Origin: Mycolicibacterium goodii
GTDB lineage: Bacteria > Actinomycetota > Actinomycetes > Mycobacteriales > Mycobacteriaceae
Reading direction: 5' to 3'
DNA length: 64,000 bases
Assembly: GCF_022370755.2 (NCBI RefSeq)
Contig: NZ_CP092364.2
Location: 1,860,001-1,924,000 of the forward strand
This document shows positions 20,137 to 29,179 of the stretch, piece by piece. Positions within the stretch are counted from its first letter, which is position 1; every line of letters starts with the position of its first letter. The notes below the pieces were generated by a model. It made no database searches. It saw only the letters and a list, made by a program, of their open reading frames with translations, and had not been told where the DNA came from. The position numbers and the translations under genes are program-made.

Positions 20137-21330
20137 TCACACGAGACCGGTCGCCCGTTCGAGTTCGGTAAGGGCCTGCTCGGTCAGCGGTACCAATTCA
20201 CCGATATCCGGCAGTATCTCCCGGTCGGCGACATAGCCGAAACCGATGCGATCGGCGTACGAACATGTCGTGACGTTGAGGCCTTGCCCGTCGTACACCG
20301 CCGAGATCGGATAGATCTGCTCGACGTGCGCCCCGTTCCAGTACATCTCGGTCCTGGGTCCGGGCACGTGCGATATCGGGAGGATGTACCCGACGTGGAT
20401 TCTCGGTCGCAGCGGCAACATCGGAGGCAGGACTGTCGACGCGATGCCCGGCGCGAGCAGTATCAGCGATGCCGCCGCGCCGCGGGCCTTCACGTGTTGC
20501 TTGCCCACCAACATGGACCGGTGAATGAGGTCGAGCCGTTCGGCCGGGTCGGGCAGATCGGTACCCAGCGGGCACAGCCATGCCCCGAACATGTTGCCGT
20601 GCAGTTCAGAACGGTTCAGTTCGCGGCCGTGTACCGAGATCGGACAGATTGCCACCAATGACCGCTGCGGCAGTTCGTCGTGATCCGACAGCCACTCACG
20701 TAAGGCGCCGGCGATCACCGCAGTGACCACGTCATTGGCAGTGACGCCCGACTTTGTTGTGAAAGCCTGGAAGCGGCGTCTTGGCCAGCTGGCGGCGATC
20801 ACAGCCCGCTCGTGTCCGAGACGCTCGTTGAAGCGGACGTAGGGAGCGGCAAAAGGTGTCATCGTGGTGCCGCCGAACAGGCCGGCGAGGGCACCGGCGG
20901 CCATCCCCGTGGCGACCCGCTCCGCAAGCGCGACACTGGAGGCTGTGTGGCGGATCGAGGATCTCACCAGGGCAAGCGGATCAGGCAAGCGACGATGTCG
21001 GTGTGTTGTCGCGTCGTCATGACCGGTACATGGATCCGCGTAAAACGCGGGCATCGATCGACGGTGTGGGTCCGGGCTGAGGGCACCGACGAGCGTCTGC
21101 AGGCCCGAGACGCCGTCCATCACGGTGTGGTGGAGTTTGATGTACAGCGCGAACCGGCGATCGTCGAAGCCGTCGATGAGACAGGACATCCACATCGGTC
21201 GGGATCGGTCGAGAGGGCCCGCGTGAAGCGTGCTGATCAACTGCCACAGAGCGATATCACCGGAACCGGGAGGAAGCGTGCGGCGCAGGCAATGTCGGTG
21301 TAGGTCGATCTCGTCGGCTTCCTCCCACAC
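20137..21330 (-). pseudogene. WS/DGAT acyltransferase lacking its N-terminal ~65 residues
   Basis: A 397-residue open frame starting at GTG 21330 with WEEADEIDLHRHCLRR, which in full-length WS/DGAT proteins lies at about residue 70-85. The catalytic motif HHTVMDG is intact (residues 67-73) and the C-terminal domain is complete (NDVVTAVIAGALREWL, SHVPGPRTEMYWNGAHV). The usual beginning (LSPLDAxFL and the first half of the N-lobe) is absent: in-frame readthrough upstream reaches the SPFH gene's stop after only 31 codons. It is therefore probably a deletion remnant, though a shortened enzyme cannot be excluded. Its stop is 4 bp from the rafH stop. Confidence 0.7.
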
Positions 21331-21423
21331 CCACCCGCCGCCGGTCCCGATCCCGCGGTGCGGATGCCTCCGTTGATGAGGGCGCCATGGGCGCCGCGCT
21401 CGCTGAAGGCGAGTGCTCGTCGC

Positions 21424-22263
21424 TCAGGTGCGAACGCCATCGGCCAATGAAATTTCCCGTGCGGGGATCCGCGCCGGAGTGCCTGCGGCCGCTGCGTTCA
21501 CCTCCCTGTTCAGCAAACCGCTGATCTCACCGATCGCGCTCATCAACGGTGCTGGGAAGACAACCGTGGTGTTCTTCTCGACGCCCAACTCGGCCAACGT
21601 CTGCAGATTGCGGAGCTGAAGTGCCAGCGGATGAGCCATCATCATGTCGGAGGCCTGGCCGAGCGCGGTGGCTGCGCGGGCTTCACCTTCTGCCGCAATG
21701 ATCTTCGCACGCTTCTCCCGCTCCGCTTCGGCCTCACGGGCCATCGCGCGCTTCATGCTGTCAGGTAGTTGGATGTCCTTGAGCTCCACCAGCGTCACCT
21801 CGACGCCCCATTCGAGAGTGGTCTTGTCGAGAATCGTCCGGATGCTGCCGTTTATCTCTGACGTGTCGGCCAGGACTTCGTCCAGGCAGTGCTGTCCCAC
21901 CACGTTGCGGAGCGTGGTTTGGGCGATCTGGTCGATGGCCGACGCGACGTTTTCGATGGCGACCACCGATTTGGCGGCATCGATCACACGGAAGTACGCG
22001 ACCGCTGCGATGTCGACGCTCACGTTGTCGCGGGTGATGATTCCTTGCGATTGGATCGGCATCGTCACGATACGCAGCGATATCCGCAGCAATTGGTCGA
22101 TGACCGGAATGATCAGATGCAGTCCTGGATCTCGTACACCGATGATGCGACCGAGCCGGAAATGCACGCCCCGCTGGTACTGCTTCACCACGCGAATCGA
22201 CATGGACAGCAGCACCAACACCGCTGCGACGATCAGCACGAGCGTGACAACAATGAACCTCAT
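21424..22263 (-). CDS. SPFH/band-7 (stomatin/slipin-like) membrane protein
   Basis: A 279-residue prohibitin-homology protein. An N-terminal membrane hairpin (about 2-22) leads into RVVKQYQRGVHFRLGRIIGVRDPGL, the slipin signature, then the SPFH domain with ITRDNVSVDIAAVAYFRV and a C-terminal helical region rich in Ala/Glu (AREAEAEREKRAKIIAAEGEARA). Slipins organise membrane microdomains and protease partners. No NfeD partner gene is adjacent. ATG 22263 follows GGAGGAG immediately upstream. The 3' end abuts the truncated WS/DGAT gene. Confidence 0.9.
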   Translation of the reverse strand: MRFIVVTLVLIVAAVLVLLSMSIRVVKQYQRGVHFRLGRIIGVRDPGLHLIIPVIDQLLRISLRIVTMPIQSQGIITRDNVSVDIAAVAYFRVIDAAKSVVAIENVASAIDQIAQTTLRNVVGQHCLDEVLADTSEINGSIRTILDKTTLEWGVEVTLVELKDIQLPDSMKRAMAREAEAEREKRAKIIAAEGEARAATALGQASDMMMAHPLALQLRNLQTLAELGVEKNTTVVFPAPLMSAIGEISGLLNREVNAAAAGTPARIPAREISLADGVRT

Positions 22264-22395
22264 GTCTCCTCCAACCCGATGTGCCGACATCCATCCTGCG
22301 ATGAGGCCGTCATACCGCACAGGGCTCAACGGCACCAACCGCAGCGACCTAGGGCACCGGCTGAGGGACGCCGAAGCCGACCTTGGCTGCTTCGA

Positions 22396-22415
22396 GCAGG
22401 GACCTTAGTCCATGT
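22396..22415. promoter_or_regulatory. DosR box between SPFH gene and small helical protein gene
   Basis: AGGGACCTTAGTCC matches about 12 of 20 consensus positions, with both half sites clear. It ends 65 bp before the ATG at 22480 and lies about 133 bp upstream of the SPFH start. Confidence 0.6.
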
Positions 22416-22479
22416 TGCGGAGCTTCAATGGCCGAATACCGTGGGCGGATCCTGTTGATCCCTACAAGAGGAACCCATC

Positions 22480-22773
22480 ATGGTTGACACTGCCGACACC
22501 ACCCAGGCCGTCACACCCCGTACTCCTGATCTGCTCGATGACGTTCGTGAATCGGCGAGAGCCGGACAGCATGCGGCGGCTGAGGCGTTGCGGGCATTTC
22601 GGCGCACCGTCGATGAAGCTCTGCCCAACGCTCTTCAACCACTGCGGGACAAACTCATCATGGCTGCAGTCGAACTCGCCGACAGCCTCGCGGCGACGCA
22701 ATATGAGTTCAACCGCAACCTGATTCGGAGTGCGGACCGAGCTCTCAGCAAATCCGAGAGCGAATCACGGTGA
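22480..22773 (+). CDS. Small helical protein, unknown function
   Basis: A 97-residue, Ala- and charge-rich protein predicted by eye to be almost all helix, with no membrane segment or cysteine. It includes DVRESARAGQHAAAEALRAF and ADSLAATQYEFNRNLIRSAD. ATG 22480 follows AGAGGA at 8 bases. The DosR box 65 bp upstream makes it a likely regulon member. I do not recognise a family. Its last 9 bp overlap the convergent ATPase gene. Confidence 0.75.
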   Translation: MVDTADTTQAVTPRTPDLLDDVRESARAGQHAAAEALRAFRRTVDEALPNALQPLRDKLIMAAVELADSLAATQYEFNRNLIRSADRALSKSESESR

Positions 22774-25113
22774 AGTTGCCGACTCGTCGTCTGTGACGAG
22801 GGTGAAGTAGTTCTCCTCCTCCTGGAGGAAATGCAGACGAAGCAGAGCGTACAGACCGTACAGACACGCCAGCAGGTCGTCGATCTGATCGGGTTGGATC
22901 GCATTCCCGGACTCGGCGATCCCCAGATGTGCACCGATACGGTCGGTCAGCCGTTGGATCTCGGCGTGGGTGCGGCTCATGGTGGCCGTCGCCTCCTCGC
23001 CGCCCAGTGGGCGCGCAAGTGCCGGATAGAGTTGCGCTTCCTCGGCACGCTCATGCGGCAGGATGCGGTTGACGAGCAGAAGCTGGGTGGCCCGAAGTGA
23101 TTGCAGCGCAGTGTAATCCGCATCCTCGGCGAGCATGTCGGCGGTCGTGCGCAACAATCCGAGCGCATCACGCAGTTCGTCGTGCTCGGCCGAGAAACGC
23201 CGCAGCATCTGCTCCGTGCGAGCGTTGACCTCGACGTGCGCGGACGGGTTTCTCCGTAACGCGCGCAAAGCGTTGAGGATCACCGTCACATCGATGAGCT
23301 CCTGCAGCAGGGCGCCTGCAGCCGGCGGAAGCCATCCCAGAGCCGCAATCCCCATGGCCAACAGCGACATTCCCATTCCCGCCGCGGCACTCTGCACGGC
23401 GATGTGGCGCGACCAGCGCGCGATGTCCATGGCATCGGCGAGACGGTCGAGCCGATCTGTCGTCAGCACGATGTCGGCGGCCTCCGAGGACGCCGTCGCG
23501 CCGCGTGCGCCCATCGCGACACCGACGGTCGCGGCGGCCAGCGCCGGGGCGTCGTTGATACCGTCGCCGACCATCACCGTCACTGCCCGTTCACCTTCGG
23601 CGCGCACCGCTGCGACCTTGTCCGCCGGACTCTGCTCCGCACACACCTCGTCGAGACCCAGCACGGTGGCAACCTCTCTGGCCGGTTCCTGACGGTCGCC
23701 GGTCAGCATCACCAGCCGGCCCAGGCCCGCGCTGCGCAGCCGGCGCATCGTTCGGGGAGCGTCACGGCGCAAGGGATCTCGCAGGAGGACGGCACCGGTG
23801 GGCTTGCCTTCGACGCAGACCCACGACACGGCGGCACCGTCGAGTCGTGCACGGTTGACGGCCCCACGACCCCAGTCGCTGGTCACGGCGTCGCCAGGAA
23901 GCTTCCCGACGAAGACGCGCGCACCCGCGACCGTGGCGGTGACACCGCGCCCCGGTTCCTCCTCGATGGCGCACGGGAGCTGAAGCGTGAGTCCCTGCGC
24001 GAGTGCCTCGGTGACGATGGCCTCGGCAAGCACGTGCGGGGAGGCCTGGTCGACGGAGGCAGCCAGGGTCAGCAACTCGTTCGGATGGTGACCAGGGGAG
24101 GCGATGACGTCGATGACCGCCGGTCGGCCCATGGTCAGGGTCCCGGTCTTGTCCATCACGAGAGTCGTGGCGTTGCCGAGGCTTTCGAGCGCCCCACCGC
24201 TGCGGACGATAACCCCGGACCGCGACGCGCGCGACAAACCGGACACGATCGCAACGGGTGCGGCGAGCAGCAGCGGGCACGGCGTCGCCACCACCAGAAC
24301 GGCCACTGCGCGTACCGCAGTGCCGCCGGCGATCCACGCTGCACCCGCGACGATCAACGTCAGCGGCAGGAACCACGCCGCGTACCGGTCCGCGAGGCGG
24401 ACGATAGGCGCGTTGTCGGCACCGGCCTGCTCGGCGAGGCGCACGATCCCGGCGTAGGTGCTGTCTTCGGCGGTCGCGGTGGCTCGCATCTCGAACGCGC
24501 CACCCGCGTTGAGCACACCACTACGTACGGCATCCCCGACCCTGCGCTCGACGTGCAGCGGTTCACCGGTCAACGCTGATTCGTCGAGAACCGCGACCGT
24601 GTCGAGAATCCTGCCGTCTACCGGGACGATTTCGGCAGGCCCGACGAGCACGATGTTGTCAACCGCCACCTGCTCCAACGGGACAACGCTGATCTGGTCG
24701 TCGACCCGCAGCCGTGCGATCCGCGGAGCGCGGTCGAGCAAAGCGCTCAGATCGCGCGATGCTCGCCGCGCGGCCGCGGCATCGAGAGTCCGGCCCGTGG
24801 CCAGCATCACCGCGACCAGAGATCCGGCGAGATACTCACCGACCACCAGCGTGCCGACGAGCGACAGCACCGCGATGACATCGACCCCTACCCGCCCATG
24901 ACGTAATCCCCTGAGCACCCAGGCCGCCGCGGGAACCACGGCCACGACCGTGCCCGCCGTCCAGAAGGCGTCTGCCGCCCGGCCCTGGCCCATCAGCCAT
25001 GCGACGCCGCCGCCGACGAACGCGATCACGGTCAGCACCAGCAGTGCGGGTTCGAGAAAAGGGCGCAGGTGCGAGACGGTCGGCGTCGCGCCGGCCGCGG
25101 AACTGCGTGTCAT
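22765..25113 (-). CDS. P1B-type metal ATPase with C-terminal hemerythrin-like domain (P1B-5 type)
   Basis: A 782-residue fusion. The ATPase part lacks an N-terminal metal-binding domain and has the actuator TGEP (about 188), TM motif TPCPLLLA (about 277), the phosphorylation site DKTGTLT (about 319), and GDGINDAPAL. The TPC motif, rather than CPC or SPC, together with a C-terminal hemerythrin domain marks the P1B-5 subgroup, linked to Ni/Fe transport. The hemerythrin part (about 635-775) has HDELRD, HERAEEAQLYP and RLHFLQEEENYF, supplying His and acidic diiron ligands. The start follows GGAAGGA. It is divergent from a WS/DGAT gene. Confidence 0.9.
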   Translation of the reverse strand: MTRSSAAGATPTVSHLRPFLEPALLVLTVIAFVGGGVAWLMGQGRAADAFWTAGTVVAVVPAAAWVLRGLRHGRVGVDVIAVLSLVGTLVVGEYLAGSLVAVMLATGRTLDAAAARRASRDLSALLDRAPRIARLRVDDQISVVPLEQVAVDNIVLVGPAEIVPVDGRILDTVAVLDESALTGEPLHVERRVGDAVRSGVLNAGGAFEMRATATAEDSTYAGIVRLAEQAGADNAPIVRLADRYAAWFLPLTLIVAGAAWIAGGTAVRAVAVLVVATPCPLLLAAPVAIVSGLSRASRSGVIVRSGGALESLGNATTLVMDKTGTLTMGRPAVIDVIASPGHHPNELLTLAASVDQASPHVLAEAIVTEALAQGLTLQLPCAIEEEPGRGVTATVAGARVFVGKLPGDAVTSDWGRGAVNRARLDGAAVSWVCVEGKPTGAVLLRDPLRRDAPRTMRRLRSAGLGRLVMLTGDRQEPAREVATVLGLDEVCAEQSPADKVAAVRAEGERAVTVMVGDGINDAPALAAATVGVAMGARGATASSEAADIVLTTDRLDRLADAMDIARWSRHIAVQSAAAGMGMSLLAMGIAALGWLPPAAGALLQELIDVTVILNALRALRRNPSAHVEVNARTEQMLRRFSAEHDELRDALGLLRTTADMLAEDADYTALQSLRATQLLLVNRILPHERAEEAQLYPALARPLGGEEATATMSRTHAEIQRLTDRIGAHLGIAESGNAIQPDQIDDLLACLYGLYALLRLHFLQEEENYFTLVTDDESATSP

Positions 25114-25195
25114 CGGGCGTTCCTTCCGGTTCGGCAGGTGTCTTCAGTGCAGCACCGCCGACGACAGTCGGCCAGGGTCGCAATATCCGGGCCGA

Positions 25196-25215
25196 GAGAG
25201 GTCGAAAGTCACTGG
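25196..25215. promoter_or_regulatory. Weak DosR-box-like site between P1B ATPase and WS/DGAT
   Basis: AGGTCGAAAGTCAC matches about 11 of 20 positions, 83 bp upstream of the ATPase start and 101 bp upstream of the acyltransferase start. A GGGAC half site follows at 25218. Confidence 0.3.
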
Positions 25216-25315
25216 GCGGGACCGCCGGAAGTACCGAGGGCCACGACTGTTCGGATCTGGTGTGCGGGGCGGGACCGCGGTGTGCTCGAGTGCGGCCGAA
25301 TGCGAGGACCTCACC

Positions 25316-26599
25316 ATGGCGGAGTTTCTGACCAGCACCGACGAGTTCATGTGGTCGCTGGGTGAGGACCCCGTACTCCGTTCGACGATCGTCAGCCTCA
25401 TGGTGCTCGAACGCGCCCCCGAGTGGGACCTGGTGGTCGAAAGGTTCGATCGCCTCAGCCGGGTGGCGCCACGATTCCGTCAGGTCGTCACGCCGACGGT
25501 GCCGCCGTTGCCCGCGCGTTGGGAGGAGCACACCGACTTCGATCTCGACTGGCACCTTCACCGTGTGTCCGCCCCGCAGCCGCGTACTTTCCCGGTGCTG
25601 ATCAACCTGGCGGAGGTGGCGATGATGACCGATTTCGACCGCACGCGTCCGCTGTGGGAGGTGACGCTGGTCGAGGGGATGGCCGACGGTGGCGCCGCGC
25701 TGCTGTGCAAGTTCGACCATGCGCTGACCGACGGCGTCGGAGCGGTGGCGCTGGCCGCTGCGCTCTATGACGAGCTCGGAGATTTGAGGGCGCCGGAGCA
25801 CTCGAAAAGAGCTTCCAGTTCTGTTGCAGCACAGGCACTGGAGACGATCCGTCACCCGCTGACCACCGCGGCGACGGCGTTCGAGACCGCGGTGTCGATC
25901 TATCGCGCCGCCCGCCCCATGACAGGACCGCTGTCGCCGATCATGCGGCGCCGCAGTGCGACTCGCCGACTCGACACCCTCGAGGTGAGCAGGGCGGCGT
26001 TGCGCCGGGCGGGGGACGCCGCAGGCGGCACCTTGAACGACGTATTCCTGGCGGCCGTGGCGGGCGGGCTCCGCAGGTACCACGAACACCACGGTGTCAC
26101 CGTCGACCAACTCATGACGTCGATGCCGATCAGCGTCCGCGGCCCACACGACGGGATCGGCGGAAACCGTGCGACGCTGGTCCGTTTCGGCGTTCCGGTC
26201 GGTGTGGGGGATCCGGCCCGCAGGATTCGCGAAATCCACGCGAGAACGACGGCGGCGCGAGGCGAGAAGTCACTTGCCTACACACAACTGATTGCCAAAG
26301 CGCTCAACGTGATGCCGCGCGGCTACGTCGGTTCTGAACTGCGGCACGTCGATTTCATCGCCAGTGACGTCCCAGGTTCTCCTGTGCCGCTGAAGATGGG
26401 TGGCGCTCCCATCCGGGCCCAGTACGCGTTCTCTCCGACCTTGGGCGCGGCCGTCAACACCACGTTGCTGTCGTACGTCGACGTGTGTGCCATCGGGGTC
26501 AACATCGACGCCGGTGCGATCCCGGACCATGACGTCTTCTGCAACTGTCTCACAGCGGGTTTCGAGGAGACACTATCGGTGCATGCTGCGGATGGCTGA
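25316..26599 (+). CDS. WS/DGAT-family acyltransferase
   Basis: A 427-residue member. The N-terminus MAEFLTSTDEFMWSLGEDP is a variant of the usual start, and the catalytic motif reads DHALTDG (about 135-141): the first His of HHxxxDG is Asp while the catalytic second His and DG are kept. NDVFLAAVAGGLRRYHE and IASDVPGSPVPL mark the C-terminal domain. ATG 25316 follows GAGGA at 8 bases. Expected function is acyl transfer to diacylglycerol or related alcohols. Its 3' end overlaps the convergent MgtA-like gene by 50 bp. Confidence 0.85.
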   Translation: MAEFLTSTDEFMWSLGEDPVLRSTIVSLMVLERAPEWDLVVERFDRLSRVAPRFRQVVTPTVPPLPARWEEHTDFDLDWHLHRVSAPQPRTFPVLINLAEVAMMTDFDRTRPLWEVTLVEGMADGGAALLCKFDHALTDGVGAVALAAALYDELGDLRAPEHSKRASSSVAAQALETIRHPLTTAATAFETAVSIYRAARPMTGPLSPIMRRRSATRRLDTLEVSRAALRRAGDAAGGTLNDVFLAAVAGGLRRYHEHHGVTVDQLMTSMPISVRGPHDGIGGNRATLVRFGVPVGVGDPARRIREIHARTTAARGEKSLAYTQLIAKALNVMPRGYVGSELRHVDFIASDVPGSPVPLKMGGAPIRAQYAFSPTLGAAVNTTLLSYVDVCAIGVNIDAGAIPDHDVFCNCLTAGFEETLSVHAADG

Positions 26600-29174
26600 A
26601 CTTCGCGGCACGTCGGTGCACCCGGTGTTCGCGTCCGCGGGTGCGCCGAAGCAGACCCTCCGGCTGGATCGGTTCGGCGTAGAACACGCTCTTGGTGATC
26701 TCCACCAGCACGAGGTATCCGACCGTGAGCAGGACAAGAGCCACGAAGAACTGCCATGGCAGCGGCGTGAAGCCCAGCCGGCTCGCCACCGGCGATACGG
26801 TCAGCAGAACGCCCACGCCGATGGCTGCGGACGTCGCCAGGACCAATGTCGTCCCAGGTCTGCTGCGCACGAAGGGGATTCTGCGTGTCCGAATCGCCAA
26901 GATGATGAGGGTCTGTGTGGCAAGGGATTCGACGAACCACCCGGTGCGGAACTGGACAGGTCCCGCGTGCAGGACGCCCAGCATCAACCCGAATGTCAGA
27001 AAGTCGAACAGTGAGCTGACGGGACCGAACGTCAGCATGAACCTGCGGATGAACGCGATGTTCCAGTGTGACGGAGCGTGTAGTTGCTCGTCGTCGACCC
27101 GGTCGGTGGGGATGGCGAGCTGTGAGCTGTCGTAGAGCAGATTGTTCAACAGGATCTGGCTCGGCAGCATCGGCAAAAAAGTCAGCACCGCTGATGCAGC
27201 GGCCGCGCTGAACATGTTCCCGAAGTTGCTCGACGTGCCCATCAGAACGTATTTGATGGTGTTGGCGAAAATTCTGCGCCCCTCCGCGACGCCATCCGCG
27301 AGCACACCGAGGTCTTTTTCCAGCAGGACCACGTCAGCGGCATCCTTCGCGACGTCGGTGGCGGTGTCCACGGAGATCCCGATGTCGGCCGAGTGCAGGG
27401 CGAGCGCATCGTTCACGCCGTCCCCGAGAAAACCGACCGAACGCCCTGAGCGTCGCAAAGCGGACACCACCCGGGACTTCTGCTCGGGGGAGACCCGGGC
27501 GAAGATCGTGTTATTCGCGATGGCCTCGTCGAACTGCTCGTCGGTGAGCTCTGCCAAGTCGCTGCCGCTGGTGGTGCCACGAACGGTGAGTCCGAGTTCC
27601 GCGCAGACCTTCTCGGCAACCTGCGGGTTGTCACCGGTGGCGACCTTGACCTCGATACCCAGGGCCGCGAGCCGCGCCAAGGAGTCCCGCGCGGCGGGTT
27701 TGGGGTTGTCGGCAAAGACGAGGAACCCATCCAGGTTGAGGTCGCACTCGTCCGCCGCGCAGATCGCCGACAGAGCGGTGGCGCTCTTGCACGCCACAGC
27801 GACCACACGCCTGCCGTCGGCGAACAGCCGTGCCAATGTGGTCCGAGCAGCTTCAGGGACCACGCTGCAGCGCGCAAGGATCTGCTCCGGAGCACCTTTC
27901 ACCATGAGCACCCGGCCTGCGTTCGTGTCGACGAGCGCCGAGGTGGCTCTGCGGTTGTGATCGAACGGCAGCAGTGCGATGCGGTGGACATCGGTGAGAC
28001 GAGAGCGTCCCTCCCACAGTGCATTGTCGAGGTCATTACCGCCGACCCCGCCGGTTTCCGGGTCGATGTCGCCACACAGGAGCCCGTTTCGGAGCACCGA
28101 CGGTGAGGATTCGCCCAGGGGGTCGACGGCGTCGATGAAACTGATCCGTCCCTCGGTGAGGGTGCCGGTCTTGTCCGTGATCAAGATGTCGATGTCGCCG
28201 AGGTCCTCGATGCACACCAGACGTTTCACGAGGACCTTGAGCCGCGCCAGGCGCCGCGAGCCGGACGCCAAGCTGGTGCTCACCACCGCGGGAAGGAGTT
28301 GCGGGGTGATGCCGACGGCGATGGCCAACCCGAACAAGGCCGAGTCGATCACCGGCCGGCGGAGCAGAAGATTGATCACGACGATGACCACGGTGAGCGT
28401 CATGGCGACGCGCAACAGCAGATACGAGAACCGGCGAAGACCCACCTGGAAGTCGGTTTCGGGTTCGCGTTCACCCAAACCGGCCGCGATACGACCGAAT
28501 TCCGCGTTCGCTCCGGTTGCGTAGACGACGCCGGTGCCTTCGCCTGCGCTGACCACGGTCCCCATGAAGGCGCAGCTTCCGGCATCGGTGAGTGAGGTCT
28601 CCGGTGACGTGCAGTCGGCGGTCTTCTCGACGGGCTTGGATTCACCGGTGAGGATGCTCTCGTTGCATTCGAGACCGTGAACGTCGATGAGCCGTACGTC
28701 CGCCGGGACGAGCTCACCGATTTCCAGGCGAAGGATGTCGCCGGGTACCAGCGTGCTCACGTCGACTCGACCGAACCTTCCGTCGCGCAACACCACGGCG
28801 GTGTGACGGATCCGGGAGTGCATTGCCGCACTGGCGCGTTCGGCACGGTACTCGTTGACGAAACCGAGGCCGACGCTGAGGGCCAGAATGAGTGCGATGA
28901 TGATCGCCTGTGTCTGGTCGCCCAGGAAGAACGAGACCACCGCGGTGACGGCCAGCAATGCCAGCACCGCGTTCTTGAGTTGCCGTGTCAGCACGGCAAG
29001 TGCGCTCACACGGTGAGTGCGGACCGCATTGGGGCCGAACCGGTCGATCCGCGCGCGTGCCTGCTCCGTCGACAGTCCGTCAGCAGATGTGTCGAGCCGG
29101 TTCAGCACCTCGGCGGCCGACGCGGCGGCCACACCCCGAAAACCTGAGATCAGGTCGGTCTGGACGGTGTGCAC
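26550..29174 (-). CDS. MgtA-like (P3B) cation-transporting P-type ATPase
   Basis: An 874-residue P-type ATPase. Motifs are TGES (actuator), AIAVGITPQLLPAVVS in TM4, DKTGTLTEGRI (phosphorylation), KGAPEQIL (nucleotide binding) and GDGVNDALAL. The TM4 and flanking sequence VLVKRLVCIEDLGDIDILITDKTGT resemble magnesium transporters MgtA/MgtB more than the Ca/Na pumps or the DosR-regulated CtpF. The open frame extends 152 codons upstream over the PEP synthase gene without similarity, so I start at GTG 29174, five bases after that gene's stop. Co-transcription with PEP synthase, a Mg-dependent enzyme, is suggestive. Confidence 0.85.
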   Translation of the reverse strand: MHTVQTDLISGFRGVAAASAAEVLNRLDTSADGLSTEQARARIDRFGPNAVRTHRVSALAVLTRQLKNAVLALLAVTAVVSFFLGDQTQAIIIALILALSVGLGFVNEYRAERASAAMHSRIRHTAVVLRDGRFGRVDVSTLVPGDILRLEIGELVPADVRLIDVHGLECNESILTGESKPVEKTADCTSPETSLTDAGSCAFMGTVVSAGEGTGVVYATGANAEFGRIAAGLGEREPETDFQVGLRRFSYLLLRVAMTLTVVIVVINLLLRRPVIDSALFGLAIAVGITPQLLPAVVSTSLASGSRRLARLKVLVKRLVCIEDLGDIDILITDKTGTLTEGRISFIDAVDPLGESSPSVLRNGLLCGDIDPETGGVGGNDLDNALWEGRSRLTDVHRIALLPFDHNRRATSALVDTNAGRVLMVKGAPEQILARCSVVPEAARTTLARLFADGRRVVAVACKSATALSAICAADECDLNLDGFLVFADNPKPAARDSLARLAALGIEVKVATGDNPQVAEKVCAELGLTVRGTTSGSDLAELTDEQFDEAIANNTIFARVSPEQKSRVVSALRRSGRSVGFLGDGVNDALALHSADIGISVDTATDVAKDAADVVLLEKDLGVLADGVAEGRRIFANTIKYVLMGTSSNFGNMFSAAAASAVLTFLPMLPSQILLNNLLYDSSQLAIPTDRVDDEQLHAPSHWNIAFIRRFMLTFGPVSSLFDFLTFGLMLGVLHAGPVQFRTGWFVESLATQTLIILAIRTRRIPFVRSRPGTTLVLATSAAIGVGVLLTVSPVASRLGFTPLPWQFFVALVLLTVGYLVLVEITKSVFYAEPIQPEGLLRRTRGREHRVHRRAAKFSHPQHAPIVSPRNPL

Positions 29175-29179
29175 GTGCC

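Noticed and set aside
23404..24579. 391-codon plus-strand open frame opposite the P1B ATPase
   Set aside because: Antisense to a gene with all P-type ATPase motifs; composition is not protein-like.
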